Positions 7,020 to 14,347 of a stretch of DNA of 14,700 bases are shown here, piece by piece (the first letter of the stretch is position 1; each line of letters opens with the position of its first letter). The stretch is taken from the NCBI GenBank assembly GCA_964597315.1, contig CAZQXD010000090.1, positions 1-14,700 on the forward strand, in the 5' to 3' direction. A program made the translations under genes and the position numbers. The notes under the pieces are model-generated. The model was not told the DNA's origin. It worked only from the letters and a program-made list of their open reading frames with translations, and did no database searches. The stretch is from CAZQXD01 sp964597315 (GTDB taxonomy: Bacteria; Pseudomonadota; Gammaproteobacteria; Competibacterales; Competibacteraceae).

Positions 7020-8099
7020 CTATAGCTGGCCCGCCGGCAGCCCTGGGCGTCGGCTCAGTTCATGAACCGCCTCGATCATGGCCCCGGCATGGTCCGGGTC
7101 CACCCCGGGATGGATGCCATGGCCCAGATTGAACACATGGCCCGGGCCGGGACCGAAGGCGTCCAGCACCCGCGCCACCTCGGCGCGGATGCGCTCGGGC
7201 GCGGCGTACAGCACACAAGGGTCCAGATTGCCCTGCAAGGCCACCCGCTCCCCCACCCGCCGCCGGGCCTCCCCCAGATCGGTGGTCCAGTCCAAGCCCA
7301 GGGCGTCGCAGCCGGTATCGGCCATAGTCTCCAGCCATTGACCCCCGCCCTTGGTAAACAGAATCACCGGCACCCGTCGGCCCTCGTGTTCCCGGCTCAG
7401 CCCGGCGACGATGCGGGCCATATAGTCCAGAGAAAAGGCCCGGTAATTGTCCGGGGATAGGATGCCACCCCAGGTATCAAAGATCATTACTGCCTGGGCG
7501 CCGGCGGCGATCTGGGCGTTCAGGTAGGCGGTGACGTTGGTGGCCGTCACCGCCAAGAGCCGGTGTAGTAGGTCTGGGCGCTCGAACAACAGGCCCTTGA
7601 CCTGGGCGTAGTCTTTGCTGGTGGTCCCCTCCACCATATAAGTGGCCAGGGTCCAGGGACTACCGGCAAACCCAATCAGCGGCGCCCGTCCGGCCAGTTC
7701 CCGGCGAATCAGCCGGACCGCGTCCATCACATAGCCCAGTTCATCCTCGGGGTCCACCGTCGGCAGTCGGTCCACATGGGCGGCCGTGCGCACCGGGTGG
7801 GCGAAGCGGGGACCTTCCCCCTCGGCGAAGGACAGGCCCAGGCCCATGGCGTCGGGTACGGTGAGGATATCCGAAAACAGGATAGCGGCATCCAGGGGGA
7901 ACCGATCCAGGGGCTGGAGGGTAACCTCGCAGGCCAGTTCCGGGGTTTGGCAGAGGGTCATGAAGCTGCCGGCCCGAGACCGGGTTTGCCGGTATTCAGG
8001 CAGATACCGCCCGGCCTGGCGCATCATCCAGACCGGGGTCATATCCACCGGTTGGCGGGCCAGGGCGCGCAGGAATCGGTCGTTTTTCAGGGTGATCAC
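7020..8099 (-). CDS. hemE: Uroporphyrinogen III decarboxylase
   Basis: HemE removes four carboxyl groups from uroporphyrinogen III to give coproporphyrinogen III, a cytoplasmic step of heme (and, where present, chlorophyll) synthesis without a cofactor. Both family signatures are present: PVWMMRQAGRYLPEYR at 22-37 with substrate-binding R27 and R31, and GFAGSPWTLATYM at 143-155 with Tyr154. Asp77 in FSDIL matches the essential active-site aspartate, and His327 in NLGHGIHP the conserved C-terminal histidine. The length of 359 residues is standard. The start is GTG at 8099. AGGA at 8107-8110, formed partly by the gltD stop codon, is 7 nt upstream and supports it. With only 9 bp after gltD, it is the last gene of gltB-gltD-hemE, the same order as in Pseudomonas. 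Confidence 0.97.
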   Translation of the reverse strand: MITLKNDRFLRALARQPVDMTPVWMMRQAGRYLPEYRQTRSRAGSFMTLCQTPELACEVTLQPLDRFPLDAAILFSDILTVPDAMGLGLSFAEGEGPRFAHPVRTAAHVDRLPTVDPEDELGYVMDAVRLIRRELAGRAPLIGFAGSPWTLATYMVEGTTSKDYAQVKGLLFERPDLLHRLLAVTATNVTAYLNAQIAAGAQAVMIFDTWGGILSPDNYRAFSLDYMARIVAGLSREHEGRRVPVILFTKGGGQWLETMADTGCDALGLDWTTDLGEARRRVGERVALQGNLDPCVLYAAPERIRAEVARVLDAFGPGPGHVFNLGHGIHPGVDPDHAGAMIEAVHELSRRPGLPAGQL

Positions 8100-8108
8100 G
8101 TAGCGGTC

Positions 8109-9557
8109 CTAGACGTCCAGGTAATCCAGAATGCCCGTCGCCGCCTCCCGGCCCTCGAACACCGCCGTGACTACTAGATCCGAGCCACGCACCATATCGC
8201 CGCCAGCGAATATCTTGGGGTTGCCGGTCTGGAATTTATACTCACCGGTGGGACGGGCCTTGACCCGACCCCGGTCGTCGATGTCGATACCGAACTCCTC
8301 GAACCAGGGCTGGGGGCTAGGGCGAAAACCAAAAGCGATGATCACCCGATCAGCGGGGATCACCTCCTCGGAACCCGGCACCACTTCGGGCGTGCGCCGA
8401 CCCCGGGCGTCGGGCTTACCCAGTCGGGTCGTGCAGACCTTGACCCCCTCCACCCGGGTTTCGCCGACGATCTCGATGGGCTGGCGGTTCCAAAGGAAAT
8501 TCACGCCTTCCTCCTTGGCGTTGGCCACCTCCCGCTTGGAGCCGGGCATATTGGCCTCGTCCCGGCGGTAGGCGCAGGTCACCGAGGCCGCGCCCTGGCG
8601 GATGGAGGTGCGGTTGCAGTCCATGGCGGTGTCGCCGCCCCCCAAGACCACTACCCGCCGTCCTTTCATATTGATGAGATCTCGAGGGCCGCGATCCAGT
8701 TCCAGGAGGTGGTTGGCGTTGGAGATGAGAAACGGCAGGGCCTCGTAGACTCCGGGTAAATCCTCCCCGGCGAACCCGCCCTTCATATAGGTGTAGGTGC
8801 CCATGCCCAAAAACACGGCATCGTAGTCGTCCAACAAGCTCTGAAAGGCCAGGTCCCGGCCCACCTCGGTATTGAGCCGGAACTCCACCCCCATGTATTC
8901 CATGATCTCCCGCCGGGTCTGGACGACTTCTTTTTCCAGCTTGAAAGGCGGGATGCCGAAGGTGAGCAGGCCGCCGATCTGGGGATAGCGGTCATAGACC
9001 ACCGCCTTGACCCCATTGCGGGCCAGCACGTCGGCGCAACCCAGTCCAGCCGGGCCGGCGCCGATCACCGCCACCCGCTTGTTGGTGGCCACCACCCGAG
9101 ACATATCCGGGCGCCAGCCCTGCTTGAGGGCCTCGTCGGTGATGTACTTTTCGATGGCGCCGATGGTGATCGGCCCTAAGCCCTGGGGACCGGCCTCCCG
9201 CTCTGGCCAGCCGGGGCTTTCGTTGAGGGTGCAAGCCCCCTCGCAAAGCCGGTCCTGGGGGCAGACCCTTCCACACATCTCCGGCAGGGAGTTGGTGCGG
9301 TGGGACAGCTCGGCGGCCTCGAACAGATTGCCCTCATGGACCAGTTGCAGCCAGTTGGGGATGTAGTTGTGGACCGGGCATTTCCATTCGCAGTAAGGGT
9401 TGCCGCAGTGTAGACAACGCCCCGCCTGGTCGGCGGCGGAGCGGGCGTCGAACTGGCCGTAGATTTCTCCAAACTCATGGACCCGTTCCCGGGCGTCTTT
9501 CTTGGCGGGCATATGCCGGCCGATATTCAGAAACTGCAAGGGCTTGGCTTTAGACAT
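8109..9557 (-). CDS. gltD: Glutamate synthase [NADPH] small subunit
   Basis: GltD takes electrons from NADPH through FAD and iron-sulfur clusters and passes them to GltB, which makes glutamate from glutamine and 2-oxoglutarate. The N-terminal domain has two cysteine groups, C48/C51/C56/C60 and C95/C99/C105/C109, for [4Fe-4S] clusters. The FAD-binding loop is GAGPAG at 166-171, followed by GGLLTFGIP. The NADPH-binding loop is GGGDTAMD at 306-313. A second FAD-contact block, GGDMVRGSDLVVTA, lies near the C-terminus. The 482-residue length is normal and all motifs are intact. The ATG at 9557 has AGGA 6 nt upstream. It follows gltB by 64 bp, a gap holding one small hairpin, and precedes hemE by 9 bp, so the three form an operon. 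Confidence 0.97.
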   Translation of the reverse strand: MSKAKPLQFLNIGRHMPAKKDARERVHEFGEIYGQFDARSAADQAGRCLHCGNPYCEWKCPVHNYIPNWLQLVHEGNLFEAAELSHRTNSLPEMCGRVCPQDRLCEGACTLNESPGWPEREAGPQGLGPITIGAIEKYITDEALKQGWRPDMSRVVATNKRVAVIGAGPAGLGCADVLARNGVKAVVYDRYPQIGGLLTFGIPPFKLEKEVVQTRREIMEYMGVEFRLNTEVGRDLAFQSLLDDYDAVFLGMGTYTYMKGGFAGEDLPGVYEALPFLISNANHLLELDRGPRDLINMKGRRVVVLGGGDTAMDCNRTSIRQGAASVTCAYRRDEANMPGSKREVANAKEEGVNFLWNRQPIEIVGETRVEGVKVCTTRLGKPDARGRRTPEVVPGSEEVIPADRVIIAFGFRPSPQPWFEEFGIDIDDRGRVKARPTGEYKFQTGNPKIFAGGDMVRGSDLVVTAVFEGREAATGILDYLDV

Positions 9558-9593
9558 AGCGAATCCTAGCCGTTATCGGTGTTATGGATAGGC

Positions 9594-9611
9594 GCCGACG
9601 CTCGGGTCGGC
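9594..9611. repeat. Hairpin in the gltB-gltD gap
   Basis: GCCGAC and GTCGGC are perfect 6-bp arms around a 6-base loop, just after the gltB stop. No T run follows on the minus strand, so termination is unlikely. It could be a processing or stability element that sets the subunit ratio, but that is only inference. Confidence 0.3.
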
Positions 9612-9621
9612 TCCCGTGGCC

Positions 9622-12600
9622 TCAGGCCGCCTGGCGCAAGGTATCCAGCAGAGTGGACAACTCCGCCGCCTTGGGCTTGACCAGCCAGAACTTGCTGGCG
9701 TAGTAACGGAAGTCGTCCAGGATGGTCTGTCCCCAGGCGCTGCCGGTCTCGTGTATAAACTCCTGGATCAGCGCCAGCAGATAATCCCGCTGGGATTCCA
9801 TGTTTTCGGTGGCGATCCGGTGAATGTCGATCAGTTCGTGGTTGCAGCGGTCCACGAACTGGTTGTGTTCGTCCAGGACGAAGGCGAAGCCCCCGGTCAT
9901 CCCAGCGCCGAAGTTCAGGCCGGTATCTCCCAGCACCACCACCACGCCGTCGGTCATGTACTCGCAGCCGTGGTCGCCCACTCCTTCCACCACCGTGATG
10001 GCGCCGGAGTTGCGCACCGCGAACCGCTCCCCGGCCCGGCCGGCCGCCAGCAGTTTTCCGCCGGTGGCCCCGTACAGGCAGGTGTTGCCGATGATGGGCG
10101 CATCCCGGCTGTCGAAGCGGCTGCCTTGGGGGGGGTAAATCACCAGCTTGCCGCCGGCCATGCCTTTGCCCACATAGTCGTTGGCGTCCCCTTCCAGGTA
10201 TAGATGCAGTCCGGCGGCGTTCCAGACCCCGAAACTTTGGCCGGCGGTGCCGGTCAAGCGCAGCACCACCGGCTTGTCGGCCATGCCGTAGTTGCCGTAA
10301 CGCAAGGCGATCTCACCGGACAGCCGGGCGCCCATGGAGCGGTGTACGTTCTTGACCTGATAATGCCACTCGCCGCCGGTTTTGTGTTCGATGGCCGCCA
10401 GGCAGTCGGCCACCATCTGTTCGGCCAGTTCGCCCTTATCCCAGGGGGCGTTGCGAGGCTCGATGCAGAACTGGGGGGCGTCCTTGGCCAGACCGGCGTC
10501 GGACAGCAGCGGCGTCAGGTCCATCCGGCGGTGCTTATCGGTCGTCCCCGGCAGCACTTCCAGCAGATCGGTGCGGCCGATCAGGTCCGTGAACGTGCGA
10601 ATCCCCAGCGTGGCCATGATTTCCCGGGCTTCCTGGGCCACGAAACGGAAATAATTCATGACTTTTTCGGCGTCGCCCTTGAAGTGCCGCATCCGTAGCA
10701 CGTTGTTCTGGGTGGCCACCCCGGTGGCGCAGTTGTTGAGGTGGCAGATGCGCAGGTATTTGCAGCCCAGGGCCACCATGGGGGCTGTGCCGAAGCCGAA
10801 ACTCTCGGCCCCCAGGATGGCGGCCTTGATCACATCCAGGCCGGTCTTGAGTCCGCCGTCGGTCTGTAGCCGCACCTTGTCCCGCAGGTTGTTCATGCGC
10901 AGCACCTGATGGGTCTCGGTCAGCCCCAGTTCCCAGGGGGAGCCAGCGTATTTGACGGAGGTTAGGGGCGAGGCGCCGGTGCCGCCGTCGTAACCGGCGA
11001 TGGTGATGAGGTCCGCATACGCTTTGGTGACCCCGGCGGCGATGGTGCCCACCCCCGGCTCGGCGACGAGTTTCACGGACACCAGGGCTTTGGGATTGAC
11101 TTGCTTGAGATCGAAGATGAGCTGGGCCAGGTCTTCGATGGAGTAAATGTCATGGTGGGGCGGCGGCGAGATCAGCGCCACGCCGGGCTTGGAAAACCGC
11201 AGTCGGGCGATCATCTCGTTGACTTTGTGCCCCGGGAGCTGGCCACCTTCGCCGGGCTTGGCGCCCTGGGCCACCTTGATCTGCAAGACCTCGGCGTTGA
11301 CCAGATAATGGGGAGTGACGCCAAAGCGCCCGGAGGCCACCTGTTTGATCTTGGACATGCGCTCGGTGCCGTAACGGGACGGGTCCTCACCCCCCTCCCC
11401 GGAGTTGGAGCGCCCTCCTAGCCGGTTCATGGCCACCGCCAGGGCCTCGTGGGCCTCTGGGGACAGGGCGCCCAGGGACATGCCGGCGGAGTCGAAGCGC
11501 AGGGTGATGGCCTCCACCGGTTCCACCTCGTCCACGGGCACCGGGGTGCAGGCGTCAGTCTTGAGGCGCAGTAGGTCGCGGATAGTGGCCACCGGGCGCT
11601 CGTTGACCTGCTTGGCGTAGGTCTGGTAGTGCTGATAATCGCCGGTATTCACCGCCAGTTGCAGAGAGGTGACCACGTCTGGGTTATAGGCGTGGTACTC
11701 GCCGTCGTGGACGTATTTGAGCAATCCGCCCTGTTCGATGGGCTTGCGGGGCCGCCAGGCATCCCGGCCTAGGCGGGCCTGATCGGCTTGCAGGTCGGCG
11801 AAGCCGGCGCCCTGGACGCGGGAGGTGGTGTCGGTAAAGCATAAGTCCACCACGGCGTCGGCCAGTCCGACGATCTCAAAGAGCTGGGCGCCCCGGTAGC
11901 TGTTGATGGTGCTGATGCCCATTTTGGAGATGATTTTATAAAGCCCCTTGTTGATGCCCTTGCGGTAGTTTTCCGCCAGTTGAGAGGCATCCGCAGGGGT
12001 TGGGATCTCCCCAGTGCGCAACAGGTCGTTGAGGCTCTCGTAGGCCAAATAGGGATAGATCAGGGTAGCCCCGTAGCCCAGCAGCACGGCGAAGTGATGG
12101 GAGTCCCGGGCGGTGGCGGTCTCCACCACCAAATTGACATTACAGCGCAGCCCGGCCCGGGTCAGGCGATGATGCACGGCGCCGACGGCCAGCAGGGCGT
12201 GGGCCGGCAAGGTGTCCTGGCCGATCTTGCGATCCGAAAGCACCATCCAGGTCACGCCCTCCCGGGCGACCGCCTCGGCTTCGTCGCAGAACCGGCGGAT
12301 GGCGGCCTCCAGACCCTCTTCCTGGGGATAGTTCAGGTCAATGATGCGATGGGAGTAACGGGGATCGTCCAGCCCCATGAGAGCCTGGAAGCCGCCCTGG
12401 GTCAGCACCGGCGAGGTGGCCACCAGTCGCGGGGCGAAGTCCTCCCGCTCCTCGAACATATTGGCCTCGGCCCCCAGACAGACCTCCAGGGACATGACGA
12501 TGGCTTCCCGAAGGGGATCAATGGGCGGATTAGTGACCTGGGCGAACTGCTGACGGAAATAATCGTATAGGGACCGGGGCCGCTCGGAGAGTACCGCGAA

Positions 12601-14109
12601 GGGGGTATCGTCGCCCATGGACCCCACGGCTTCCTGACCGGCCTCGGCTAACACTCGCAGCACCTGATCCCGTTCCTCGAAGGATACCTGGAACAACTTC
12701 TGGTAGACGTTCAGAGTATCCGGGTCCATGGGGTCATGGGTGAGTACATCGTATTCTCGCCCGCTGGCTTTTTTGCGCAGGGAGCGCAACCGGTAGGTGT
12801 GCTTGTTCAGCCACTTGCGGTAAGGGTGGCGGTTCTTGAGTTCCTTGTCGATATCTTGAGGGTAGCGGATATGGCCGTTTTCCACGTCTACCGCCAGCAT
12901 CTCCCCGGGCTTCATCCGGCCTTTGGCCACCACGTCCTCGGGGGCGTAGTCGTAGACGCCGATCTCCGAGGCGATGGTCAGGTGGCGGTCGCTGGTAATC
13001 ACGTAACGGGCCGGGCGCAGGCCGTTGCGGTCCAGGGTGCAGGCGGCCACCCGGCCGTCGGTGAGGACGATGCCCGCCGGGCCGTCCCAGGACTCCATAT
13101 GCATGGAATTGTATTCATAGAAAGCCCGCAAGTCCGGGTCCATATGCTCCACGTTCTGCCAGGCGGGTGGGATTAGCAGGCGCATGGCCCGGTAGAGATC
13201 AATGCCCCCGGCCAGCAGAAACTCCAGCATATTGTCCAGACTGGAGGAGTCGGAGCCGGTCATGTTCACGATGGGCCGCACATCGTCCATCTGGGGGATT
13301 AGGGGGGTCTCGAAAGTGTAGCTGCGGGCCACCGCCCAGTTGCGATTGCCGCGGATGGTGTTGATTTCGCCGTTATGGGCCAGGTAGCGGAAGGGCTGGG
13401 CCAGCCGCCACTGGGGCAGGGTGTTGGTGGAGAAGCGCTGGTGGAACACGCACACCGAGGACTCCAGCCGGGGGTCGTTGAGGTCCAGATAAAACACTGG
13501 CAGGTTGGCCGGCATCACCAGGCCCTTGTAGCCGATCACCCGCCCGGACAGGGTGGGGATGTAGAACATGGGGTCGGCGGCTTCGATGACTTTCTCGGCC
13601 CGGCGCCGAGCGACGTACAGCTTGCGCTCCAGGGCGTCCCCGTCCACGGTCGCCGGGGCGTTGACAAAAATCTGTTCGATCCTGGGCAGGGTTTTGAGGG
13701 ATTCCTCGCCGCAGGCTTCGGGGTTAACGGGCACCTCCCGCCAGCCAGCCAGTTCCAGGCCCTCGGCGGCCAGTTCGGCCTCCAGGCGCTCCCGGGCGCT
13801 TTGGGCCTGGGTCGGGTCCCTGTGCAGGAACACCATGCCCACCCCGTAACGCTCGGTCAGGCTCAGGCCAGCCTCGGCGGCCACGGTGCGCAGATAGCTG
13901 TCGGGTTTGCTCATCAACAGGCCGCAACCGTCCCCGGATTTACCGTCCGCCGCCACCGCGCCTCGGTGGGTCAGGCGGGCCAGGGCGTTGATGGAAGTTT
14001 TCACCAGCCAGTGACTGGGCTGATTGTCCAGGTTGGCAATCAGTCCGAAGCCGCAGTTTTCTTTTTCGAATTCCGGCCGGTATAGGCCGCGGGGAGCATG
14101 TGTCTGCAT
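9622..14109 (-). CDS. gltB: Glutamate synthase [NADPH] large subunit
   Basis: GltB hydrolyses glutamine in its N-terminal amidotransferase domain and channels ammonia to the FMN site, where 2-oxoglutarate is reductively aminated. Counting from the ATG at 14109, Cys19 in ENCGFGLIA is the nucleophile that becomes the new N-terminus after removal of a short propeptide. The amidotransferase domain continues through AHNGEINTIRGNRNW (about 244-258). The synthase domain includes GGEDPSRYG (near 905) and AGYDGGTGASPLTS (near 1030). C1116, C1122 and C1127 (spacing C-x5-C-x4-C) bind the 3Fe-4S cluster. The glycine-rich beta-helix domain lies at about 1263-1410. The 1495-residue length is normal. An in-frame ATG at 14175 has a better-spaced AGGGG and would give a 40-residue propeptide, so the start is uncertain. 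It heads gltB-gltD-hemE. Confidence 0.96.
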   Translation of the reverse strand: MQTHAPRGLYRPEFEKENCGFGLIANLDNQPSHWLVKTSINALARLTHRGAVAADGKSGDGCGLLMSKPDSYLRTVAAEAGLSLTERYGVGMVFLHRDPTQAQSARERLEAELAAEGLELAGWREVPVNPEACGEESLKTLPRIEQIFVNAPATVDGDALERKLYVARRRAEKVIEAADPMFYIPTLSGRVIGYKGLVMPANLPVFYLDLNDPRLESSVCVFHQRFSTNTLPQWRLAQPFRYLAHNGEINTIRGNRNWAVARSYTFETPLIPQMDDVRPIVNMTGSDSSSLDNMLEFLLAGGIDLYRAMRLLIPPAWQNVEHMDPDLRAFYEYNSMHMESWDGPAGIVLTDGRVAACTLDRNGLRPARYVITSDRHLTIASEIGVYDYAPEDVVAKGRMKPGEMLAVDVENGHIRYPQDIDKELKNRHPYRKWLNKHTYRLRSLRKKASGREYDVLTHDPMDPDTLNVYQKLFQVSFEERDQVLRVLAEAGQEAVGSMGDDTPFAVLSERPRSLYDYFRQQFAQVTNPPIDPLREAIVMSLEVCLGAEANMFEEREDFAPRLVATSPVLTQGGFQALMGLDDPRYSHRIIDLNYPQEEGLEAAIRRFCDEAEAVAREGVTWMVLSDRKIGQDTLPAHALLAVGAVHHRLTRAGLRCNVNLVVETATARDSHHFAVLLGYGATLIYPYLAYESLNDLLRTGEIPTPADASQLAENYRKGINKGLYKIISKMGISTINSYRGAQLFEIVGLADAVVDLCFTDTTSRVQGAGFADLQADQARLGRDAWRPRKPIEQGGLLKYVHDGEYHAYNPDVVTSLQLAVNTGDYQHYQTYAKQVNERPVATIRDLLRLKTDACTPVPVDEVEPVEAITLRFDSAGMSLGALSPEAHEALAVAMNRLGGRSNSGEGGEDPSRYGTERMSKIKQVASGRFGVTPHYLVNAEVLQIKVAQGAKPGEGGQLPGHKVNEMIARLRFSKPGVALISPPPHHDIYSIEDLAQLIFDLKQVNPKALVSVKLVAEPGVGTIAAGVTKAYADLITIAGYDGGTGASPLTSVKYAGSPWELGLTETHQVLRMNNLRDKVRLQTDGGLKTGLDVIKAAILGAESFGFGTAPMVALGCKYLRICHLNNCATGVATQNNVLRMRHFKGDAEKVMNYFRFVAQEAREIMATLGIRTFTDLIGRTDLLEVLPGTTDKHRRMDLTPLLSDAGLAKDAPQFCIEPRNAPWDKGELAEQMVADCLAAIEHKTGGEWHYQVKNVHRSMGARLSGEIALRYGNYGMADKPVVLRLTGTAGQSFGVWNAAGLHLYLEGDANDYVGKGMAGGKLVIYPPQGSRFDSRDAPIIGNTCLYGATGGKLLAAGRAGERFAVRNSGAITVVEGVGDHGCEYMTDGVVVVLGDTGLNFGAGMTGGFAFVLDEHNQFVDRCNHELIDIHRIATENMESQRDYLLALIQEFIHETGSAWGQTILDDFRYYASKFWLVKPKAAELSTLLDTLRQAA

Positions 14110-14113
14110 CACT

Positions 14114-14124
14114 GGAGTCACTCC
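14114..14124 (-). promoter_or_regulatory. Weak ribosome binding site of gltB inside a small inverted repeat
   Basis: On the minus strand GGAGT and ACTCC are complementary around a single base, so GGAG, the only purine-rich candidate just before 14109, could be partly paired. GGAG is 11 nt from that ATG and 8 nt from a GTG at 14112. This leaves the exact gltB start open. Confidence 0.3.
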
Positions 14125-14184
14125 GCAAGGTGAGAGGGCCCAGAACGACGGGCAAATTAGAACGCCCGCCTCCATTTATTTTCC

Positions 14185-14207
14185 CCTGGGCCCAGGCCGT
14201 GGCCTGG
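14185..14207 (-). promoter_or_regulatory. Overlapping, mutually exclusive stems in the gltB leader
   Basis: CCAGGCC/GGCCTGG is a perfect 7-bp inverted repeat with a 2-base centre (14192-14207). It overlaps the perfect 12-base palindrome CCTGGGCCCAGG (14185-14196). The shared CCCAGG segment means an RNA can form only one of the two. The element lies just before the ATG at 14175, including its AGGGG. The symmetry is seen; a regulatory role is inferred. Confidence 0.35.
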
Positions 14208-14239
14208 TGGGGTACGTTGCTGAAACGGGACAACTCATT

Positions 14240-14272
14240 AAAACAACCGGACTATTTTGTTAAGCCCGGTTG
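14240..14272 (-). terminator. Leader hairpin followed by TTTT upstream of gltB (possible attenuator)
   Basis: On the minus strand CAACCGG pairs with CCGGTTG across a 15-base loop, and TTTT follows directly. It would be at the very beginning of a transcript from the promoter candidate at 14283-14311. The stem is short and the T run has only four bases, so termination would be weak at best. Confidence 0.3.
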
Positions 14273-14282
14273 GTGGCGACTA

Positions 14283-14311
14283 AGTATAGCGTTGCGCTGC
14301 AACGTGAGCAA
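14283..14311 (-). promoter_or_regulatory. Candidate sigma-70 promoter of gltB-gltD-hemE
   Basis: On the minus strand a -35 TTGCTC (14306-14311) and a -10 TATACT (14283-14288) are 17 bp apart. An AT-rich stretch at about 14312-14347 lies upstream like an UP element. Transcription would start near 14276, giving a leader of about 165 nt to the ATG at 14109 or about 100 nt to 14175. The position between the damX stop and gltB fits. Confidence 0.45.
14290..14304. promoter_or_regulatory. Inverted repeat inside the gltB promoter spacer (possible operator)
   Basis: CGTTGC and GCAACG are perfect 6-bp arms around three bases, placed between the -35 and -10 candidates. A protein bound here would block RNA polymerase. 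I do not recognise the site as belonging to a known regulator family. Confidence 0.35.
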
Positions 14312-14347
14312 ACAAAGTGGTAATTTATATTTGATTTTTAAGGTTTT

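Noticed and set aside
10128..10135. Run of eight G in gltB as a possible frameshift
   Set aside because: The reading frame continues correctly through it (IYPPQGS) into the conserved glycine-rich domain, so the gene is intact.
9622..10203. Open frame of 195 codons on the + strand opposite gltB
   Set aside because: It is a shadow of the conserved gltB 3' end, with no independent start signals or motifs.
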